Shown piece after piece: positions 59,794-64,000 of a DNA stretch of 64,000 nucleotides. The translations under genes were made by a program, and so were the position numbers. Under the pieces are notes generated by a model that saw nothing but the letters and a program-made list of their open reading frames with translations, did no database searches and was not told the DNA's origin. Numbering within the stretch: the stretch's first letter is position 1; every line of letters begins with the position of its first letter. This stretch comes from Halosimplex halophilum. GTDB taxonomy: Archaea > Halobacteriota > Halobacteria > Halobacteriales > Haloarculaceae. Location: contig NZ_ML214297.1 in the NCBI RefSeq assembly GCF_004698125.1, forward strand, positions 1,240,001 to 1,304,000, in the 5' to 3' direction.

Positions 59794-59935
59794 TACCGGA
59801 CGGTCGCTCCCGGCCGGCTAAATCGCTTTCCATGCGCGCCCGGACGCCGGCGTCCCGCCGGGGCTGGAGCACTCGGTCGGGCCGACCGCCGCCGTTTCCG
59901 CCCGGAGCGGCCGCCGCCGTCTCACCCGGGCCCGA

Positions 59936-60799
59936 CTACTCCCCGGACGCCCGGACGGACAGCACCGGGACCGAGGCCGAGCGCATCAGGTTCTCGGTGA
60001 CGCTGCCGAGGATCCGTTTGTCGAGACCGGTCCGGCCGTGGGTGCCGACGACGACCAGACCGATCCCGTGGTCGTCGACGTACTCGACGAGCCGGTCGAC
60101 CACGTCCCCCTCTTCGAGGGCGGTCTCGACGGCGACGCCCCGCTCGTCGGCGCGCTCCCTGGCGGGCGCGAGCGCCTCCGTCTCGCGCTGCTCGCGGGCC
60201 TCGGCGAGCCGCGAGGACCCGAGATCGATGCCCAGCACGTTCGATTCGAGGACCGACACGACGTGGAGGGCCCCGCCGGTGGCCGCGGCGATGCCGACCC
60301 CCTCGTCGACGGCCGCCGCCGAGCCCTCGCTGCCGTCCGTGCCGACGAGGATCGACTCGGGCGGGTACGCGGGGTCGCTCTCCGGCGGGACGACCAGCAC
60401 CGGCGCCGCGCTGTTGCGGACCACCCGCTCGGTGACGCTCCCGAGGATGATCCGCTCGATGTCGCGGCTCCCGCGGGTGCCCATCACCACGAGGTCGATC
60501 CCGCGGTCGTCGACGTAGTCGCAGATCGTCCGCGAGGGGCCGCCCTGGACCACCTCGTCGACCGTCTCGACGCCCGCGCGGCGGGCCTTCCCTGCCGCTT
60601 CCTCGACGATGTCGCGGCCCTCGCCCTCCAGCACGTCCCGCACCTGCCCCTGGACGTTCGCCAGGCTGGGCTGGTTCGTGTCGGCGACGTACAGCACGTG
60701 CAGCGTCGCGTCGTGGGCGTCGGCGGCGGCGATGGCCGCGTCGAGGGCCGTCTCCGCCGCGTCGCTCCCGTCCGTCGGGAAGAGGATGTCGTCGTACAT
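59936..60799 (-). CDS. Tandem UspA-domain universal stress protein
   Basis: 287 aa with two UspA domains: the first starts DDILFPTDGSDAAETALDAA and ends MGTRGSRDIERIILGSVTERVV; the second starts SILVGTDGSEGSAAAVDEG and ends VGTHGRTGLDKRILGSVTENLM. The ATP-binding G-2x-G-9x-G-S/T pattern is seen in both. It is a cytosolic nucleotide-binding stress protein. ATG 60799 is preferred to the in-frame upstream start at 60892. It is divergent from the multicopper oxidase. Confidence 0.9.
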   Translation of the reverse strand: MYDDILFPTDGSDAAETALDAAIAAADAHDATLHVLYVADTNQPSLANVQGQVRDVLEGEGRDIVEEAAGKARRAGVETVDEVVQGGPSRTICDYVDDRGIDLVVMGTRGSRDIERIILGSVTERVVRNSAAPVLVVPPESDPAYPPESILVGTDGSEGSAAAVDEGVGIAAATGGALHVVSVLESNVLGIDLGSSRLAEAREQRETEALAPARERADERGVAVETALEEGDVVDRLVEYVDDHGIGLVVVGTHGRTGLDKRILGSVTENLMRSASVPVLSVRASGE

Positions 60800-61040
60800 G
60801 TCTCCACCTCCACGGGCCAGCCTCAAAAGCGCTGTCTGCGACGGGCCGAGTGCCCCGCGGCTCGGAGGTCCGACGGACGGTCGACCGGGCACGGACCGAA
60901 CGTGTTCGCTATCGACCGGGGGCCGCGAACCGGTTCGGTCGTATTTATATCACAGCGACCCCCGATGCTGGGGGCCGTTTTCAGACCCTGGGAATCCCCT
61001 TGCCGGGCTTTATGGGATGGCTCCCAACTCCGAAGTGAGC

Positions 61041-62216
61041 ATGACCGACAACATCGGTGCGCCCGGAACGGACATGTCGCGTCGCGAGTTCGCCAAGGCC
61101 GCCGCCGGCACGACCGGCTTCATGGCCCTGTCGGGCTGTCAGGCCGCCCCGTCGGGCAGCGAGGGCGTGACCGTCTCCGAGGTCGAATCGCAGGGCGGTT
61201 CGACCCCCGCACAGACCGCCAACCCGGCCGACCTGCCCAAGACCTCCCCGCCGGAGGTCGTCAACGTCGACGAGCAGGGCAACCAGGTGACGCTGCGGAG
61301 CGTCCCCTCCTACCACGAGGTCCACCCGCTGGAGAACATGGGCGGCCCCGTCGACCTGCCGGCCACCTGGGCGTTCCAGGCCGACGACCGCGAGCCCTCG
61401 GTTCCGGGCCCGATCCTCCGGACGACCGAGGGCGAGGACATGGAGGTGACGCTCGACAACACGGACGGCAAGCGCCCCCACACCGTCCACTTCCACGGCG
61501 TCAGCAAGAACTGGGAGGACGACGGCGTCCCGACGACGACGGGTATCACCGTCCCGCCGGGCGAGAGCCACACCTACGAGATCCCCGCCAACGTCCCGGG
61601 CACGCACCTCTATCACTGTCACTACCAGACCCACCGCCACATCGACATGGGGATGTACGGCTTCTTCCGCGTCGACCCCGAGGGCTACGAGGAGGCCGAC
61701 GTGGAGACGTTCATGACCCTCAAGGAGTGGGACAACCGGCTCAACAAGCAGATGGCCGGGATGGACGTCGACTACAGCCCGCGCGACCGCAACCCCAACG
61801 TCTTCACCATCAACGGCAAGTCCGCCCCGCGGACGCTCCACCCCGAGGACGGCTCGCCGGTCATCGTCGAGCAGGGCGACACCGTCCGCATCCACTTCGC
61901 CAACAACGGGTACATGATGCACCCGATGCACACGCACAACCACCGCTTCGAGGTCGTCGAGAAGGACGGCTCGCCCATCCCCGAGGCGGCCCGCTACAAG
62001 GAGGACGTGCTCAACATCGCGCCCGCCGAGCGCAAGACCGTCGAGTTCGAGGCCGACGCCGACCCCGGCATCTACCTCATGCACTGCCACAAGGTGTTCC
62101 ACGCCATGAACGGCAACTCCTACCCCGGCGGCATGGTCGGCGGCATCGTCTACAAGGAGGCGATGGACACCGACATCTTCTCCCAGCTCATGGAGTACGC
62201 CGGCTACGAGGGCTGA
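61041..62216 (+). CDS. Two-domain multicopper oxidase (Tat lipoprotein)
   Basis: 391 aa. A Tat signal (SRREFAKAAAGTTGF) ends in LSGC (Cys31), so it is exported folded and lipid-anchored. Domain 1 carries HTVHFHG and YHCHYQTHRHIDMGM; domain 2 carries HPMHTHNHRF and MHCHKVFHAMNG. Both domains have a Cys-His-Met-type blue copper site and each contributes His pairs, so three domain-interface trinuclear centres are expected in a trimer, as in two-domain laccase-like enzymes. Nitrite reductase is the other two-domain family, but it lacks the second HCH. ATG 61041 is chosen; GTG 61035 is in frame. Confidence 0.85.
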   Translation: MTDNIGAPGTDMSRREFAKAAAGTTGFMALSGCQAAPSGSEGVTVSEVESQGGSTPAQTANPADLPKTSPPEVVNVDEQGNQVTLRSVPSYHEVHPLENMGGPVDLPATWAFQADDREPSVPGPILRTTEGEDMEVTLDNTDGKRPHTVHFHGVSKNWEDDGVPTTTGITVPPGESHTYEIPANVPGTHLYHCHYQTHRHIDMGMYGFFRVDPEGYEEADVETFMTLKEWDNRLNKQMAGMDVDYSPRDRNPNVFTINGKSAPRTLHPEDGSPVIVEQGDTVRIHFANNGYMMHPMHTHNHRFEVVEKDGSPIPEAARYKEDVLNIAPAERKTVEFEADADPGIYLMHCHKVFHAMNGNSYPGGMVGGIVYKEAMDTDIFSQLMEYAGYEG

Positions 62217-62326
62217 TCGCCCCGCGCCGACGGCATCTCCCGCTTGAACGCCGACGCCCGCCGCTCCCCGAACCCACGACACCCCTGTCAAACATCGCAC
62301 CCGGCGTCGGCGCTCCCCCTTTTCCG

Positions 62327-62635
62327 CTACTCCACCACGTACGACTGCAGGTCGCCGCGCGTCCGAACGTCGACGAACCGGTAGCGGCGGCCGTCGGCGA
62401 GGTCGCCGGCGAAGTCCGCGTCGGCCGCGCCCTCGACCTCGTAGACCTCGTCGGCCTCCCGCAGGTCGTGGCCGTGCAGCGTCTCGCGCACCGTCTCGGG
62501 GAGCCGCCCCTCCGGCGGGACCTCGACGACGAACAGCCGGTCGGTGAAGCTCTTGGCCGTCCAGGCGTCGACGACCCCCTCGCGGTCGGCCAGCCGGTCC
62601 GCGAGCGCCGACAGGTCGGCGGCTCTGTCGCTCAT
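62327..62635 (-). CDS. Conserved haloarchaeal hypothetical protein
   Basis: 102 aa, acidic, no membrane segment. Sequence VVDAWTAKSFTDRLFVVEVPP and LREADEVYEVEGAADADFAG suggests a small alpha-beta domain (ferredoxin-like). The conserved look of the middle part and its codon bias support a real gene. ATG 62635 is the only good start. No function known. Confidence 0.65.
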   Translation of the reverse strand: MSDRAADLSALADRLADREGVVDAWTAKSFTDRLFVVEVPPEGRLPETVRETLHGHDLREADEVYEVEGAADADFAGDLADGRRYRFVDVRTRGDLQSYVVE

Positions 62636-62735
62636 ACCCCCGATTCGGACCGCGGCCGGAAACGACCGGTCCCGAACTGGTTCGCCGAACCCGGGCGGCC
62701 GGGCTGGGCCGGATCGAGCCGACCGGATCGATTCC

Positions 62736-63560
62736 TCACCCCCGTTCCATCGCCTCGCCGTACCACGTCGGCCGGTCGACGGTCGTCGCGCCGACCCGTT
62801 CGAACCGGACGCTCCGCCTGACGCGGACGCGCTCGCCGTCGACGGTCGCGTCGTAGACGACGTGGTACGACGCCACGAACCCCGACTCGGCGACGAACGC
62901 GTGCAGCGTCGCGTTCTCCACGTCGTCGACCGCGGAGTCGCCGACGAACCCCTCGGAGCGGACGGTCGTCCCGACGAGGTGGACCCGCCCGCTCTCGGGC
63001 GACCGGTCGGCGACTCGCGTCTCGAACCCTTCGAGCGTCGAGCGCAGGTCCGTCTCCGGCCCGAGGTCGAGCGCGACCGTCCCGAGCCAGAAGCTCCAGG
63101 TGCCGACGTAGGCGTCGGTGTCGTCGTAGCGGCTGTACTCCGTCCGGTTGTCGATGGTCTGGCGGCGGAGGTACACCTCGTCGTTCGCCCAGTACTCGGC
63201 CCGGGTCGGCGGCTCGCCGATGACGAGCGGCGCGCCCGGCCCCTCGACCGACACCCTCGCGTGGTAGTCCCGCGCCGGCGCCGCCGAGAGGGCCAGCCGG
63301 ACGGTCAGCGCCGACCTGAGCGACCCGTTCGCCGCCCGGACCGTCCGGTTCGTGACGAGCGTGTAGCTCCGGTTCCCGAGCGCGGCCCCGTGGGCGGTCG
63401 CCAGCGCCGCGGGGTCGGTCACGCCGCCCGGCTCGACGCCCGGGGGAAGCGGCGAGTCGGTCGGGACCGGCGCCGGCGTCACCGTCGGCCGGTCGGTTCC
63501 GGGAGCCAGGGCGCTACAGCCCGCGAGGACGACGAGCACCGCGACGAGCGCCCGGCGCAT
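62736..63560 (-). CDS. Secreted haloarchaeal lipoprotein (DUF7537-like)
   Basis: 274 aa. Signal peptide RRALVAVLVVLAGC with lipobox Cys15, a Thr/Pro-rich linker (about 20-50), then a beta-rich domain: SYTLVTNRTVRAANGS, YWANDEVYLRRQTIDNRTEYSRY and a C-terminal VVYDATVDGERVRVRRSVRFERVG. This order fits the outer-surface lipoproteins DUF7537 as I recall them, perhaps with a LolA-like lipid-binding fold. Several N-x-T/S sequons suggest glycosylation. ATG 63560 begins the signal peptide. Confidence 0.7.
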   Translation of the reverse strand: MRRALVAVLVVLAGCSALAPGTDRPTVTPAPVPTDSPLPPGVEPGGVTDPAALATAHGAALGNRSYTLVTNRTVRAANGSLRSALTVRLALSAAPARDYHARVSVEGPGAPLVIGEPPTRAEYWANDEVYLRRQTIDNRTEYSRYDDTDAYVGTWSFWLGTVALDLGPETDLRSTLEGFETRVADRSPESGRVHLVGTTVRSEGFVGDSAVDDVENATLHAFVAESGFVASYHVVYDATVDGERVRVRRSVRFERVGATTVDRPTWYGEAMERG

Positions 63561-64000
63561 ACGCAAGGTTCGGCCCGCGAGAGCAAAAGATGCGCGGCGG
63601 GTGTGCGCTGTCAGGAGACCACGAGATGGCGGGCGGTGCGGTCGGCGCGCGCTGGAGCGCGCGTTCATGCGCGCGACGGTAGCCGCGCGAGGTCTTCGTG
63701 AACTGTGTGAACGAAGGCTCGTCGGAGCTTGCTCCGACGGTGGATTCACGACTCGTATGTCCCGAATCGGCTGGGGAGGCTCGTGGCTGTCTGCGGTGCT
63801 GTGCGGTCGTGGTGCTGTTGCGGTGCGGTTTGCTGTCCTGGCGGACTGACCGGGCGAGACGCGCTCGTGTCCAGTTCAGTCGCCTGAGCGGGCACTATCC
63901 GCGCGGGCGGTGCCGAGAGCGCGGATATCCCGCTTGGTTCGAGAGAGCGAAGCGTTCTCGTCACTGAGCGAATCGGAGATTCGCGAGGTCCGCAGGAGCT
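63561..64000. other. Non-coding tail with palindromes
   Basis: 440 nt without a supported gene up to the right edge. It contains perfect hairpins: CGCGCGCT (63646-63653) with AGCGCGCG (63656-63663); CGTCGGAGC (63720-63728) with GCTCCGACG (63731-63739); and GCGAATC (63968-63974) with GATTCGC (63978-63984), loop GGA. The base composition around 63780-63960 is less GC-biased. It may be a decayed or repetitive intergenic element; any gene continuing past the edge cannot be judged. Confidence 0.6.

Noticed and set aside
61041-62216. Copper nitrite reductase (NirK) as the identity of the 391-aa oxidase
   Set aside because: The second domain keeps an HCH motif with its own blue-copper ligands, and the first domain has HCHxxxH, both unlike NirK.

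Overview
The window is a 64 kb stretch of a haloarchaeal (class Halobacteria) chromosome. Support: roughly two-thirds G+C coding DNA with strong third-position G/C bias, very acidic proteins, many Tat (twin-arginine) lipoproteins, TATA boxes about 25-30 nt before leaderless starts, a euryarchaeal ribosomal protein (S8e), Cdc48, RadB, haloarchaeal zinc-ribbon proteins and a CBS-domain regulator. The genus cannot be fixed from the sequence alone. Most of it looks like core chromosome; no transposase, integrase, CRISPR array, rRNA or tRNA gene was recognised.

Layout. 1-11.2 kb: housekeeping genes (PPOX-family fragment, pyrF, Nudix hydrolase, J-domain protein, phosphoglycolate phosphatase, GTPBP1-like GTPase), a glutamine-rich repeat protein, a Bat-type HTH regulator, an NmrA-like dehydrogenase, a HAD hydrolase and rps8e. 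11.3-32.5 kb: a phosphorus-acquisition island. It holds pstSCAB flanked by two AbrB-PhoU proteins and one winged-helix-PhoU protein, then phnDCE with a hexapeptide transferase, then divergent phnGHIJKLM (carbon-phosphorus lyase) translationally coupled to a xylose-isomerase-like TIM barrel and a HAD phosphatase, ending with phoU. Its genes would import phosphate and phosphonates, cleave the C-P bond and sense phosphate status. No phnN or phnP is present.

32.5-46 kb: a lower-GC lipoprotein gene beside three hairpins, radB, a DUF2264 protein, a RuvC-fold-like protein, an epimerase coupled to larC, cdc48, a CPBP membrane protein, a degraded VOC gene, three direct repeats of a promoter-like module before a gene resembling haloarchaeal RNA polymerase epsilon, and a 4xCBS protein with a ribosome-hibernation-like C-terminus. 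46-64 kb: hypothetical proteins, hisF, a 27-bp tandem repeat, a single-ORF fusion of cytochrome oxidase subunits I and II, a GH2 beta-mannosidase, a PEBP lipoprotein, a CPBP-like protein lacking the catalytic glutamates, purL, a tandem UspA protein, a two-domain multicopper oxidase and a secreted lipoprotein. The last 440 nt are non-coding with palindromes.

Most original signals: the C-P lyase operon with non-standard downstream enzymes, the triplicated promoter module at 43.05-43.35 kb, the CoxI-CoxII fusion, the glutamine-rich repeat protein, the CBS-S30AE-like fusion, and AT-rich motifs repeated across the pho promoters.
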